Below, piece after piece: positions 18,376-28,194 of a stretch of 64,000 nt of DNA. Below the pieces are notes generated by a model that ran no database searches, was not told the origin of the DNA, and saw nothing but the letters and a program-made list of their open reading frames with translations. Source of the DNA: Methylocella sp. (GTDB lineage Bacteria > Pseudomonadota > Alphaproteobacteria > Rhizobiales > Beijerinckiaceae); assembly GCA_037200525.1 (NCBI GenBank), contig JBBCGG010000001.1:2460501-2524500 (forward strand). Direction: 5' to 3'. A program made the translations under genes and the position numbers. Every line of letters starts with the position of its first letter. Within the stretch, counting starts at the first letter, position 1.

Positions 18376-18481
18376 TGTCCCGATTTTCCAGATAACTCAT
18401 GCCGTTTCATATCACTTATCTGCGCAATTAGCGAATCCTATCTGCTGCTTCATCTCCAGGAACCACGAAGGAAGCGGCGCA

Positions 18482-19282
18482 ATGGATTTGAGGATTTCGG
18501 ACAAGCGGGCCTTGGTGACTGGGTCGAGTTCAGGCCTGGGCAGGGCGATCGCCATGCTTTTGGCAGCCGAAGGCGTGACCGTCGTCGTCCATGGGCGGAA
18601 CGAAGAGCGCACGCGCATGGTAGCTGAGGCCATCCGTGCCGAGGGCGGCAATGCAGAGACGGCTATCGGTGATCTCGCGACCGACGCGGGGGCCGATGCC
18701 GCCGCCGCGGCGGCTCTCAAGGGCGGTCCCGTCGACATCCTGGTCAATAATGCAGGCGCGTATCATCATCTGTCCTGGATGGAGGCAACGCCCGAGCGCT
18801 GGATTGAGACCTATCAATCCAATGTGCTGTCCGGCGTGCGGATGATCCAGCGCCTAGTGCCTGCAATGCGCGAACGCCGATGGGGCCGAGTTATCCAGAT
18901 CGGTGGCGGTCTCGCCATCCAGCCGATCCCCATGCTGCCGCACTACGAAGCCTCGCTCGCGGCCCGTCATAACCTCGCCGTCTCCCTTGCGCGTGAACTC
19001 AAGGAGTCCGGCGTGACGTCCAATGTGGTGGCTCCTGGCGCCATCCTCGTACCGTCGGTCGGCGACCTCCTCACGCAAGTCGCGCCGCGTTTCGGATGGG
19101 GCGAAAGCTGGGACGAAATCGAACGCGGAGCGGTGCGGGACATGGTGCCCAACGATGTCGGACGCCTCGGGCGGCCGGAGGAGATTGCGGCCGCAGTTGC
19201 CTACCTCGCCAGCCCTCTTGCCGACTACGTCAGCGGTGCGGTCCTCCGCGTCGACGGCGGCACCATCCGCTCCGTCAACTGA
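18482..19282 (+). CDS. SDR-family oxidoreductase with altered catalytic residues
   Basis: 266 residues from ATG 18482 behind GAAGGAAG. Rossmann motif TGSSSGLGRA and NNAG are present, and the end PLADYVSGAVLRVDGG is typical of classical SDRs. The active site is not: where Ser and YxxxK are expected the sequence reads VIQIGGGLAIQPIPMLPHYE then ASLAARHN. Tyr is kept, but Lys is replaced by Leu and the Ser position is Gly. NAD(P) binding is likely; ordinary SDR catalysis is doubtful. Probable target of the divergent LysR. The next SDR follows after 24 bases, so they form an operon. Confidence 0.85.
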   Translation: MDLRISDKRALVTGSSSGLGRAIAMLLAAEGVTVVVHGRNEERTRMVAEAIRAEGGNAETAIGDLATDAGADAAAAAALKGGPVDILVNNAGAYHHLSWMEATPERWIETYQSNVLSGVRMIQRLVPAMRERRWGRVIQIGGGLAIQPIPMLPHYEASLAARHNLAVSLARELKESGVTSNVVAPGAILVPSVGDLLTQVAPRFGWGESWDEIERGAVRDMVPNDVGRLGRPEEIAAAVAYLASPLADYVSGAVLRVDGGTIRSVN

Positions 19283-19306
19283 GAATTGCCTTCGAAGGAG
19301 ATTTCC

Positions 19307-20092
19307 ATGCCAAAGGTCTGGTTGATCACAGGCAGTTCACGCGGGCTCGGCCGGGCGCTGGCGGAATCCGTTCTGGCTCACGGCGATAGGCTTGTCGCGA
19401 CGGCCCGCAATCCAGACCAGCTTGCGGACCTTGCCAAACGGTACGCCGACCGGGTTCGGACCGTTATTCTGGACGTCACCGACGAAGCAGCGGCCGAACG
19501 CGCCGTCCGGACGGCCATCGACGCGTTCGGTCGTCTCGACGTGCTGATCAACAATGCCGGCTATGGAAATGTCAACGCCATCGAGGACACCAGCCTTGCC
19601 GAGTTCAGGGAGCAGATCGAAACCAATCTTTTCGGCACGATCATCATGACGAAGGCCGCGATCCCGTTGATGCGCGAGCAGGGCTCCGGACACATCGTCC
19701 AGTTCTCCTCGGTCGGCGGACGGGTCGGCGCGTTGGGCCGTGCGCCCTATTCCGCCGCCAAATGGGGCGTCGAGGGATTCTCCGAAGTGCTGGCCAAGGA
19801 GGTTGGGCCGCTCGGCATCAAGGTCAAAATCGTCGAACCGGGCGGCTTCCGGACCGACTTCGCCGGTGTCTCGACCGTCATCCGCGAGGGACGTCCGGTA
19901 TATGATGCAACCGTCGGCGCCACCGCCCGCTTCCAACGCGATTTCAACGGCAGGCAGCCCGGCGATCCCGCCAAGGCGGCCGTTGCCATCGTTCATATCG
20001 CCGGCCTCAGCCGAGACGATGTTGGGTTTGGCTGCGGCGCGCTCAAAGTTGCGGTCCAGAACCTTACGCGCCACGCGGCCTCGATGTTCTGA
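19307..20092 (+). CDS. SDR-family oxidoreductase
   Basis: 261 residues from ATG 19307, with AAGGAG at 19294-19300. Classical SDR: ITGSSRGLGRALAE, LINNAGYG, FSSVGGRVG, catalytic Tyr and Lys in PYSAAKWGVEGFSE, then VEPGGFRTDF. Similar to the NAD(P)-dependent SDRs often found beside LysR regulators. The last ~25 residues (GFGCGALKVAVQNLTRHAAS) look shortened against the family, which commonly extends another 15-20 residues, so the end may be trimmed. Likely co-transcribed with the SDR upstream. Substrate unknown. Confidence 0.87.
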   Translation: MPKVWLITGSSRGLGRALAESVLAHGDRLVATARNPDQLADLAKRYADRVRTVILDVTDEAAAERAVRTAIDAFGRLDVLINNAGYGNVNAIEDTSLAEFREQIETNLFGTIIMTKAAIPLMREQGSGHIVQFSSVGGRVGALGRAPYSAAKWGVEGFSEVLAKEVGPLGIKVKIVEPGGFRTDFAGVSTVIREGRPVYDATVGATARFQRDFNGRQPGDPAKAAVAIVHIAGLSRDDVGFGCGALKVAVQNLTRHAASMF

Positions 20093-20401
20093 GTTACATC
20101 GCTTGGTCGCCGGAGCCGTGCACTGAGGACCAACGGGCTTCGCCGCGGCGCGACAGCTATTACCGGTCCCGGGAACGACCCACTGGAGCTGATATCGAGT
20201 TCGCTGGCCGGAAGTCTTCCCGCAGGAAATCGTACGATCGCGAAATCGTCGAAGCTCCGCGAAAGATCGTCACCCGGATCGCGGGCAGGATGAACACTGT
20301 TGATTTCCACTGAGAACTGACCCAGGCAGCGCGGGTTTTTCCGCCGAGAACTGACCCATGTTCGAACCTTACCCCTTTGGCGTGGCCGGGGGGGCGATGG
20401 A

Positions 20402-21995
20402 GTGATCGACATGGAGTTATTGAGCGTCATCCGGCGCTGGCATTATCGGGATCATTTTTCGATCCGAGAGATATCGCGGCGCACAGGTCTGTCGCGGAAC
20501 ACGGTGCGCAAGTACCTGCGCTCTGACAGCATCGAGCCCAAGTTTAATCTTCCTGAGCGGCCGAGCGGGCTGGACCCCTACGCCGACAAGCTGTCGCATA
20601 TGCTGCGACAGGAGGCAGGGAAGTCGCGCAAGCAGAAGCGCACGATCAAGCAGTTGCACGCCGATCTGGCGGCGCTGGGCTACGACGGATCCTACAATCG
20701 CGTGGCGGCTTTCGCGCGGGATTGGAAGGACGCCCGACAGCGAGAGCAAAAGACCACGGGCCGCGGCGTCTTCGTGCCCCTTGCGTTCATGGCCGGTGAG
20801 GCGTTCCAGTTCGATTGGTCAGAGGACTGGGCGGTCATCGCGGGCGAGCGGACCAAGCTCCAGGTCGCTCACTTCAAGCTCAGCTATAGCCGCGCTTTCT
20901 TTCTCCGCGCCTATCCGCAACAGACCCATGAGATCCTGTTCGACGCGCATAATCACGCCTTCCGCGTCCTGGGCGGCGTGCCGCGGCGCGGCATCTACGA
21001 CAATATGCGAACCGCCGTCGATAAGATCGGACGCGGCAAGGAGCGCAAGGTCAACGCCCGCTTCTTAGCCATGGTCAGTCACTTCCTGTTCGAGGCCGGG
21101 TTCTGCAATCCGGCGTCCGGGTGGGAGAAAGGCGGAGCCCGCCAAGGGTCCGGCATGCGAAGCATGTTGGATGGCGGGCGGAGGTCAAATCGAAAAGGAC
21201 GTCCAGGACGCCCGCCATCGGCTTTGGCAACCGACGCCCAGCTTTCCCTCCCTGGCGGCGCTGAACAATTGGCTGGAGACGCGCTGCCGGGAACTGTGGG
21301 CGCAAACGGCGCACAACTCGCAGGCGGGCTCGGTAGCCGACGCCTGGGCCGAAGAGACGCGGCATCTGATGCAGCTTCCGAGGCCGTTTGACGGTTTCGT
21401 CGAATACGCCAAGCGCGTCTCGCCGACGTGCCTGGTCCATCTCGACCGCAATCGCTACAGCGTGCCGGCGTCCTTCGCCAATCGCCCGGTCAGCGTGCGG
21501 GTCTATCCCGAGCGTATCGTCGTCGCTGCCGAAGGGCAGATCGTCTGCGAGCACGCCCGCGTCTTCGCCCGCTCCCACGAACGCAAGACCACGGCGACCG
21601 TTTTCGATTGGCGGCATTATCTCGCGGTCATACAGCGCAAGCCCGGAGCCTTGCGTAACGGCGCGCCCTTCGCCGAACTGCCGCCTGCCTTCCGGGCTTT
21701 GCAACAGCGCCTGCTCAAGACGCCGGGCGGCGACCGCGAGATGGTCGAGATTCTAGCCTTGGTTCTCCAGCACGACGAGCAAGCCGTGCTCACGGCTGTC
21801 GAACTGGCGCTGGAGGCTGGCGCGCCGACCAAGACACATATTCTGAACCTGCTCCACAGGCTGGTCGACGGAAAGCCCATGGACACGCCTCCAATAAAGG
21901 CTCCGCAGGCTTTGACCTTGACCACCGAGCCGCAAGCCAACGTCGAGCGCTACGACGCTCTGCGCAAGACCCGGGAGGCGCGTCATGCGTCATAA
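20402..21995 (+). pseudogene. istA: IS21 transposase IstA, split by a 46-bp insertion
   Basis: N-terminal part: HYRDHFSIREISRRTGLSRN (helix-turn-helix) and integrase-like FQFDWSEDWAVI, RRGIYDNMRTAVDK. The text runs correctly to NPASGWEKGG at 21136; after the insertion it resumes as GQIEKDVQDARHRLWQPTP and continues to KTREARHAS at 21995. Deleting 46 bases (21137-21182) restores EKGGGQIEKDVQ. The insertion makes a +1 frame change, so a full IstA cannot be made. The start is GTG 20402 or ATG 20411. Confidence 0.85.
21131..21183 (+). repeat. 46-bp hairpin-forming insertion flanked by 7-bp direct repeats
   Basis: GGCGGAG occurs at 21131-21137 and 21177-21183, bracketing 39 bases foreign to istA. 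The insert has 8-bp outer arms GCCCGCCA/TGGCGGGC and an inner CATGC-GAA-GCATG stem, so it folds on itself like a REP/MITE-type unit. Confidence 0.75.
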
Positions 21996-22836
21996 TCCCG
22001 CCGCCGGCGCCGTCGTCATCATGCTGCGGGCTCTCAAGATGCACGGCATGGCTCAAGCGGTCGGCGAACTGACCGAGCAAGGCTCTCCCGCCTTCGAGGC
22101 CGCTCTGCCGATCCTGTCGCAACTCCTGAAGGCGGAGACCGCCGACAGGGAGGTGCGGTCGACGGCCTACCAATTGAAGGCGGCCCGCTTCCCGAACTAC
22201 CGTGACCTTGCCGGCTTCGACTTCGCCAGCAGCGAGGTCAACGAGGCGCTCGTCCGCCAGCTTCACCGCTGCGAGTTTCTCGAGGACGCGCACAACGTCG
22301 TCCTGGTCGGCGGCCCAGGCACGGGCAAAACGCATCTCGCCACGGCCATCGGCGTCCAGGCCATCGAACATCACCGAAAGCGCATCCGGTTCTTCTCCAC
22401 CGTCGAACTCGTCAACGCCCTCGAGCACGAGAAGAGCCAAGCGAAAGCTGGCCAGATCGCAGGGCGGCTCGCCTATTCCGACCTCGTCATCCTTGATGAG
22501 CTTGGCTACCTGCCGTTCAGCGCCTCCGGTGGAGCGCTGCTCTTCCATCTCTTGAGCAAGCTCTACGAGCGAACCAGCGTCATCATCACGACGAACCTAA
22601 GCTTCGGCGAATGGGCGACCGTGTTCGGCGATCCCAAGATGACGACGGCGCTGCTCGACCGCCTCACCCATCGCCGCCACATCGTTGAGACCGGAAATGA
22701 CAGCTTCCGCTTCAAAAACAGCTCGGCGAAGCCCGCCAAACCCACCAAGGAGAAATGGCCTGCCGCCGGTTTCATGGACACCGAAAAAAGGTGCTTCATG
22801 AATCTGGAGGTGGGATATGGCGAGGCGCGTATTTAG
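21985..22836 (+). CDS. istB: IS21 helper ATPase IstB, end fused to IS3 sequence
   Basis: ATG 21985 overlaps the istA end by 11 bases. AAA+ ATPase: Walker [10 protein letters not shown] (~residue 110), Walker [10 protein letters not shown] (~170), sensor [20 protein letters not shown]. IstB-type helpers bind target DNA and stimulate IstA. Native residues run to about PTKEK (22755); the final ~27 residues to 22836 are translated from the IS3 left end. Only a short tail is likely missing, but with IstA broken the element is not autonomous. Confidence 0.88.
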   Translation: MRHNPAAGAVVIMLRALKMHGMAQAVGELTEQGSPAFEAALPILSQLLKAETADREVRSTAYQLKAARFPNYRDLAGFDFASSEVNEALVRQLHRCEFLEDAHNVVLVGGPGTGKTHLATAIGVQAIEHHRKRIRFFSTVELVNALEHEKSQAKAGQIAGRLAYSDLVILDELGYLPFSASGGALLFHLLSKLYERTSVIITTNLSFGEWATVFGDPKMTTALLDRLTHRRHIVETGNDSFRFKNSSAKPAKPTKEKWPAAGFMDTEKRCFMNLEVGYGEARI

Positions 22837-23999
22837 TCGGGAGTTCAAGGTCGAGGCGGTTCGTCTTGTGCGCGAACGGGGTGTGAGCGTCGCACAAGCA
22901 TGCCGTGACCTGGATGTGCATGAAAACGTTCTGCGGCGATGGTTTCGGGAGTTGGGCTCCGACCCGAAGCAGGCCTTCCCTGGCCACGGACAGCAGAAGC
23001 CCGAGCAACTCGAAATCGAGCGCTTGCGGCGCGAAGTAACGAAGCTGAAGGCGGAGCGCGACATCCTAAAAAAGGCCGCAGCCTACTTCGCGAGGGAGTT
23101 GACATGAAGTTCGGCTTTATCGCGAAGCACCGTCGATCTGGCCGGTGGCATGGCTGTGCGAAGCGTTGGGCGTCTCGAGATCTGGCTTCCATGCCTGGCT
23201 GCATCGCGGGCCAAGCGCCCGAACGATCGTTGACGAGGAACTGACGGCGAAGGTCCGTGCGAGCTTCATCGGCAGCGCCCGCACCTATGGCGCCCGAAGA
23301 GTCTGGCGGGATGTGCTTGCCGATGGCGTTTCCTGCGGCCTGCACAAGATTGAGCGGCTGATGCGGTCCAACGCCCTGCGGGCGCGGCCGCGTCGCCGTG
23401 GCCTGCCAAAGGACGAAGGCGAACGCTCGACTTCGGCCGAGGCGCCGAACGCGCTCGACAGGCAGTTCACGGCTGGTCAACCAAACCGCAAATGGATCGC
23501 TGACTTCACATATATCTGGACGGCCGAGGGCTGGCTGTACGTCGCCGCCGTCATCGATCTCTTCTCGCGACGGGTCGTCGGCTGGTCGATGAAGGCGGAG
23601 ATGACGGCGCAGCTCGTCACCGATGCGCTCATGATGGCGATCTGGCGGCGCGGCAAGCCGGACGCCCTGCTACATCACTCCGATCGCGGCAGCCAATACA
23701 CGAGCGACCAGTTCCAACGGTTGATGACCGATAACGGCGTGATCTGTTCTATGAGCCGCTCCGGCAACGTCTGGGACAACGCCGCGATGGAGAGCTTCTT
23801 CTCGTCGCTGAAAACCGAACGGGTCGGCAAAAAGATCTACCGTACGCGCGACGACGCCCGGGCAGACGTGTTCGATTACATCGAGCGGTTCTACAATCCG
23901 GTGCGCAGGCACTCGACCATCGGCTATCTCAGCCCGGTTGAGTTCGAAAGGAAGGTCGGATTAGCTTAACTGCCTGTCCATGAAACCGGCGGCAGGCCA
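22756..23999 (+). mobile_element. IS3-family element (IS51-like), 1244 bp
   Basis: Perfect 25-bp terminal inverted repeats at 22756-22780 and 23975-23999 (TGGCCTGCCGCCGG...). Flanks do not show a duplication (AAA left, GGT right), and the sides belong to different genes (istB and a DUF4142 gene). A deletion or recombination through this element is likely. Confidence 0.9.
22817..23969 (+). pseudogene. IS3-family transposase OrfA plus frameshifted OrfB
   Basis: OrfA (22817-23107): [20 protein letters not shown], with a slippery A6G at 23068-23074, typical for OrfAB frameshifting. OrfB should start at ATG 23104 (MKFGFIAKHR, coupled as ATGA) but loses frame near 23130: the expected KHRSIWPVAWLCEALGVSR needs one more base. 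From there the rest is in frame to 23969, with the DDE core: D in KWIADFTYIWT, D in HHSDRGSQYTS, E in WDNAAMESFFSSLKTE. A one-base deletion thus breaks OrfB very near its start. Confidence 0.85.
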
Positions 24000-24147
24000 G
24001 GTGCAAGCTCATAAGAGCGCCGTCGACCTGTTCGATCGCTACGCCAAGGGTGGCGACAACGAGGCGGTGAAGGAGTGGGCGGCGAAGACAGTGCCAGCAC
24101 TGAAATCACACCTAAGCATGGCTGAAACTCTCAGCGCGGACCACTAG
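23998..24147 (+). pseudogene. DUF4142 protein, C-terminal fragment
   Basis: Reads HKSAVDLFDRYAKGGDNEAV then KEWAAKTVPALKSHLSMAET, and stops at 24145-24147. This is the end of a DUF4142 (ferritin-like, usually secreted) protein. The first two thirds are missing at the IS3 right end and do not occur left of the IS3. Confidence 0.75.
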
Positions 24148-24283
24148 GGAATTGATGTGCCAGCCCGTGGCTGATTCCGCAAACCACCAGGCGCTTCCCA
24201 GGAAATCTGAAAGTGCCTAGAGCGATTCGTTTCATTTTTGGTCGCGCGTTTGAAGGGAGAAATCCGTAGGAGGCTTCCCATGC

Positions 24284-24664
24284 TCATTCAGCCGTAGGAA
24301 CCGTGTCGTGCGATGAAGGGCTAAGCAATTTGAGGCGGCGATCTAACCCTTCCCACTGCCGCTGCCGACGAGCCAAAACCTCAGGATGGATGTTGTAGAG
24401 GAGCGTGGTGTGATGCGGCTGACGCCGTACAACCGCAAGTTCCAGGCCAAGCGCCACCATTACACAATCGAAAGACATCGGCCCAAATCCTCTGATGCCT
24501 GCTTCGAGTTTCGAGTAATATCCCGATTGCAAGCCGGTTATGGCGTCCACGTCGAGCTGGCATAGACCGAGTTCCTTGCGCCGCATCGCCACGGCCGCGC
24601 GAAGTCCGGCATAATCCCGAACGATGATCATCGGTTCGACGATGCGTTCGACTGTGTCAGTCAT
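24284..24664 (-). CDS. small helix-turn-helix protein, prophage-linked
   Basis: 126 residues, start ATG 24664, which overlaps the previous gene's end by 8 bases. RKELGLCQLDVDAITGLQSG then YYSKLEAGIRGFGPMSFDCV reads as an XRE-like helix-turn-helix followed by MVALGLELAVV. Last gene of the prophage strand. It is a relative of the protein at 35910-36353 (shared pattern DYxxLRxxxxxRRKxLGLxQLxVD), so the two lie at opposite ends of the prophage remnant. Role unknown; such proteins are common in rhizobial phage regions. Confidence 0.65.
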   Translation of the reverse strand: MTDTVERIVEPMIIVRDYAGLRAAVAMRRKELGLCQLDVDAITGLQSGYYSKLEAGIRGFGPMSFDCVMVALGLELAVVRRQPHHTTLLYNIHPEVLARRQRQWEGLDRRLKLLSPSSHDTVPTAE

Positions 24665-25181
24665 TCGGAAATCCCTCTGTTCTCTTTCCGAGGCGGATGA
24701 CGTATCCGGGCGCGACGTTGTTTTGCTGCACGTTGACGTTGACGGTGTTGCCGGACGAGGACTTTCCTTCGATGGAGTCGATCGCTTTGAGGCGCACTGT
24801 TTTTGTTGCTGCTGATCCGTCGCCAGGGTCATCGCGGATTTCGATTGCTGTAGCGAGATTGCGAGGGCGCTCGGCGTTGCGTCTATCGCTGACTGCTTTG
24901 TTGAGCGCCTTCGCGAAGAGCTCGGTTGACGCCAGCTCGCGGGCTTGGCGGGTGCGGACGCTGCAGGCCAGGGCAGCTTGTTTCAGCGTGAGGGGCGTCC
25001 CGGCTTCGATGAGCTTTCCGTCTATGTGCTGATCATTGTCGAGACCATGGACCATGCAATCGATGACAGCGGCTGCGTAATCTGGGAGCGCTCTGAGGGA
25101 TGCGAGCGGGGGCTTGATGCGCTGTCCTTCCGCGCGATTACGGATTTGCCCGACAGCAATAGCAGGACGCGGGTCACTCAT
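24657..25181 (-). CDS. phage protein, terminase-small-subunit-like
   Basis: 174 residues from ATG 25181 (coupled ATGA with the gene upstream). The central part, LTLKQAALACSVRTRQAREL then ASTELFAKALNKAVSDRR, looks like the DNA-binding helix-turn-helix of phage small terminases, and the C-terminus has VNVNVQQNNVAPGYVIRLGK, a tail also seen in such proteins. I would call it a small terminase candidate. No large terminase is in the window; it may have been lost with the deleted middle of the prophage. Confidence 0.55.
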   Translation of the reverse strand: MSDPRPAIAVGQIRNRAEGQRIKPPLASLRALPDYAAAVIDCMVHGLDNDQHIDGKLIEAGTPLTLKQAALACSVRTRQARELASTELFAKALNKAVSDRRNAERPRNLATAIEIRDDPGDGSAATKTVRLKAIDSIEGKSSSGNTVNVNVQQNNVAPGYVIRLGKRTEGFPND

Positions 25182-25692
25182 TCTCGCTAGCCTCTGCTTC
25201 GGACCGGCGAGACCTGATGATAAAGCCGGGGTTGGCGGACCGGATGAACGCAGGTCGCTCAGGGTGCGCGGACCGCATCTCGGCGAGTTCTTCTTCGAGC
25301 CGCCGGCATCGGGCATCGGCATCTCGCCGCGCTTGCAGGAGTTTATGTCGCTCATCGCGCCAGGCCACGTCCACGCGAACATCGGCGAGTCTGGGGCAGG
25401 GGTTCGGCGGCGACTGATTGGCGACAGCCGCGTCAAAAGCAGCATTATAAGCCTCGATGAAGACTGGGCTTTTGGTCAGCTCACGGGCCGCCTTTCGCCG
25501 ATACCCTACCGCTTCCGCAGCGTCATAAAGTCCATACGGCGTGTGGCTGCGGTCGTCGGAATGGCCGTCAATCATGAGGGAGATCATTTTGACCATCCGT
25601 GCGTTGAGCGCGACGGGACCGCCAACGCGCTTGCGTGTTGGCCGGCCGTCGCGACCAAGGATCACCGGTACTTCTGCAGGCTCATGGGTCAT
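25174..25692 (-). CDS. phage protein with terminase-like helix-turn-helix
   Basis: 172 residues. YDAAEAVGYRRKAARELTKS then PVFIEAYNAAFDAAV resembles the helix-turn-helix of phage small terminase or packaging proteins; the C-terminal half has a charged coiled-coil, RDADARCRRLEEELAEMRSA. It overlaps the next gene by ATGA and follows the 826-residue virion protein with a 21-base gap. Having two terminase-like small proteins side by side is unusual. Assignment is tentative. Confidence 0.5.
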   Translation of the reverse strand: MTHEPAEVPVILGRDGRPTRKRVGGPVALNARMVKMISLMIDGHSDDRSHTPYGLYDAAEAVGYRRKAARELTKSPVFIEAYNAAFDAAVANQSPPNPCPRLADVRVDVAWRDERHKLLQARRDADARCRRLEEELAEMRSAHPERPAFIRSANPGFIIRSRRSEAEASENE

Positions 25693-25713
25693 CGCCGTTC
25701 TCGCATCAAAGAA

Positions 25714-28194
25714 CTATCGGAAACCCGAGGTGAGATTCGGCGCAGCGCTCGGCGCGCTCTCGCCGGGAGCCCACCAGAAATCTTGCCCATGAAGACGTTG
25801 AGCGGTCTCTCGCTGGCGACCGAATGAGCCCGCATAGTCAGGATCTACTTGCTTACGAATGTTGTCGAACAGGAAACGATTCGCGAGGAGCCGCGTGTAC
25901 CAGATCGTGCTTCCCGGCGTATAGCGCTGAATATCGTCTGCGAGCGCGGCTCCGAAGTTGAAATGATCGCCCTGCTCTGCCGCTCGTCGTGCGCTGGAAG
26001 TGAGCCGCTGAACCGATGCCGGGATCTGCGCGAGCGGGCCGATCGCTGCCTCCGTCAAACTGGTTCCTGAGCGAGAGAATCCTTCTTTCAGGAAGTCTCC
26101 ATAGATGCCGAGGGCGCCGCCCTGGGCTGCTGCCTCGCCCCAAAAGAATGGATCTTTCATCTGCTGAGGGTCTTTGCCTTGGAGAACTTGCTTCGCCTGC
26201 AAAGCCACGGCGCCCGCCATAGTCATAAAGAGGCCGAGCTGCGCAGCCTGCCCCCACTGACCATCGGCCGCTTCCTGTGCCGCCCGCACGCCATGCGTCG
26301 CCAACATAGAAATCGGGAAGCTCTTGAACATGAAGAATGACCGCGCCGCGTCGCCGCCCAGAGTCCCGCCTTTGACGCCGCCCGTAGTCAGGGCACGGAC
26401 GCGGTTCGATCCGCCCGCAAGATAGGCGAATTGCTTTTCGTCTCCGACTGCGCTCATCAGCTTCGCTCGAATGTCATCGTCGAGCCTATCTGGCATGAGG
26501 AACCGCGCGGCGCCGGCCGACATGGTTTCACCGGCAGAGAGCTTCGCCCAATCCGCTTCCGTGAAGCCGTAATCTTTCATGAAGCGCGCGAATGGCGCGT
26601 CCAAATCGCCGAAGGCTTTGCCTGAGCGCTCGGCGATCGAGGCCATAAATTCCATGGTGAAGGCGCGATTGATCGCCTGATCCCACGCATGAAGCCCCTG
26701 AGCGCGTACTACGAAGTCAGCCATCCGCTGAAAGACGCCGGACCCGACGAGTTGATCACCATATTGCTTAGTCGCCAGGGCAGCTCGTGACGATGCATGT
26801 GCGACGATCCCAAGCCTCGAGGCAAACGCTTCTTTGTCGGGGATATCCTTGAAAAGTTGATCGGTGATCGCCGCGGTGAGCCGTCCCATGTTCAGCCCGC
26901 GAAAGTTGGCAGCCATTGCCCAGTTGACCGTATCGGAAGGGATCGCGGTCACGATAGCCGAGCCCATATTTGTCGCGGTCATGAAGGAGCGCGCGCCCTG
27001 CATCACGCCGGCGAACGTGTCGCCCTCGACGCCGGAAAGCTGCCCAGTCATATATTGCTGCATCCGCTTCGCCGCGGTGCGACCCTCGAGGCCGACCATC
27101 TTCAGAAGACCGTCGCCGATCTTCTCAAAGGCGTTTTTCCCGGATGGCTGAAGCGCGCGCTCTGCGTCCTCGTTGATCGCGTCCTTCAAAAGCTGTTCGC
27201 TCGAGGAACGGAACCCAGGCCCCAGAACATGGAGCATAGCGAGCTCGCGGCCCATCTTCTCGGCGTGGTTCTGCATCATGGCGAAATAGCGGCCCTGGCC
27301 TGGCCCGTATTTATCCATCAACTCTAGATAGGCGTCAGAGCCGCGCTGCCCTTCCTGAAACCGGAAGACGCGTTGTTCATCCTTAAAGATGCTGCCCGGA
27401 CCAACGCCGCTCGACAGATCCTTTCGGATATTTTTCGACGCCTGGTCAATGACGCGCGCCTGATCAGCGCCGCCGACCATCCTTCCAGTTTCTGGATCGA
27501 AAACTTTCACTCCACCGGCATCAATGTGCTTTTGAAGATCGGTCTTGAAACTGGCATCGCCGAACTTGCTGACGCGCGCAGAGTCCCAAAACTGCGGCAA
27601 ACGCCAATCCTCGGCCGTGTCGAAGACCTTGCCGAGGTTTTCAGCCCGCTTCGTTCCCCAATCGGTCGCGGCTTTCCAGCCTGCCGCTGCTTTCGAGGCG
27701 ATGGCGTCCCCGCTCTTAACCCCGAAAAGCTCGCCGATCATGTTGCGGACGCCGGCGACATCCTGCTTAAGTCCTGCTGCCTTCGATCGATAGGCTTCGT
27801 CGGCCGCGTGCATCTTTTGCGCGATCTGCGGCTGGTAGAATTCCCGCTCGAGGCTGGTCACATTCTGGCGATCGACGCTTGGCGCATTCCTGATATCGCG
27901 GTCAAAAAGACCCATGAAGCCGGCCAGCGGACCATTCGGATGCGCGTTGATCCTGTCGATGTTTGAGTTATAGAGCGCCATCCTCCGCGCCAGTTCGACC
28001 TTTTTCGCCTGTGCCGTGCTCTCCAATATCTCGGCCGCCTTCAGCGCGGCATAGCCCTCTGCCGTGGCCTGGTCCATCTGCTGCTGAAGGCCTTCATTCA
28101 GAACGCCGTCGAAAATGGAGCGGGCATCATCGGCCTGCTTTTGAGAGATCTTGCCCTCTTTCAGAAGGCGAGAGAGACAGCTTGAAATGCTCAT
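25714..28194 (-). CDS. large phage internal virion-like protein
   Basis: 826 residues from ATG 28194, which is coupled by ATGA to the upstream gene. Alpha-helical and Ala-rich, with long amphipathic stretches (SSTARKQ-type repeats absent), a hydrophobic patch LGLFMTMAGAVALQAKQVLQ near 700, and a C-terminal DDIQRYTPGSTIWYTRLL. By size, position and composition it fits the last ejection (internal virion) protein of podovirus-like phages, comparable to the large core proteins. No catalytic motif is seen. Part of a block of co-directional, tightly spaced genes (25174-34118). Confidence 0.6.
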   Translation of the reverse strand: MSISSCLSRLLKEGKISQKQADDARSIFDGVLNEGLQQQMDQATAEGYAALKAAEILESTAQAKKVELARRMALYNSNIDRINAHPNGPLAGFMGLFDRDIRNAPSVDRQNVTSLEREFYQPQIAQKMHAADEAYRSKAAGLKQDVAGVRNMIGELFGVKSGDAIASKAAAGWKAATDWGTKRAENLGKVFDTAEDWRLPQFWDSARVSKFGDASFKTDLQKHIDAGGVKVFDPETGRMVGGADQARVIDQASKNIRKDLSSGVGPGSIFKDEQRVFRFQEGQRGSDAYLELMDKYGPGQGRYFAMMQNHAEKMGRELAMLHVLGPGFRSSSEQLLKDAINEDAERALQPSGKNAFEKIGDGLLKMVGLEGRTAAKRMQQYMTGQLSGVEGDTFAGVMQGARSFMTATNMGSAIVTAIPSDTVNWAMAANFRGLNMGRLTAAITDQLFKDIPDKEAFASRLGIVAHASSRAALATKQYGDQLVGSGVFQRMADFVVRAQGLHAWDQAINRAFTMEFMASIAERSGKAFGDLDAPFARFMKDYGFTEADWAKLSAGETMSAGAARFLMPDRLDDDIRAKLMSAVGDEKQFAYLAGGSNRVRALTTGGVKGGTLGGDAARSFFMFKSFPISMLATHGVRAAQEAADGQWGQAAQLGLFMTMAGAVALQAKQVLQGKDPQQMKDPFFWGEAAAQGGALGIYGDFLKEGFSRSGTSLTEAAIGPLAQIPASVQRLTSSARRAAEQGDHFNFGAALADDIQRYTPGSTIWYTRLLANRFLFDNIRKQVDPDYAGSFGRQRETAQRLHGQDFWWAPGESAPSAAPNLTSGFR

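Larger units (their letters stand above)
20298..22755 (+). mobile_element. IS21-family element, right end missing
   Basis: Left end TGTTGATTTCC at 20298, followed by two 13-bp repeats GAGAACTGACCCA (20312-20324 and 20346-20358), as in IS21 multiple transposase-binding sites. It carries istA (broken) and istB. The right end is cut by an IS3 element at 22756, and the sequence beyond that IS3 is not IS21. Confidence 0.85.
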
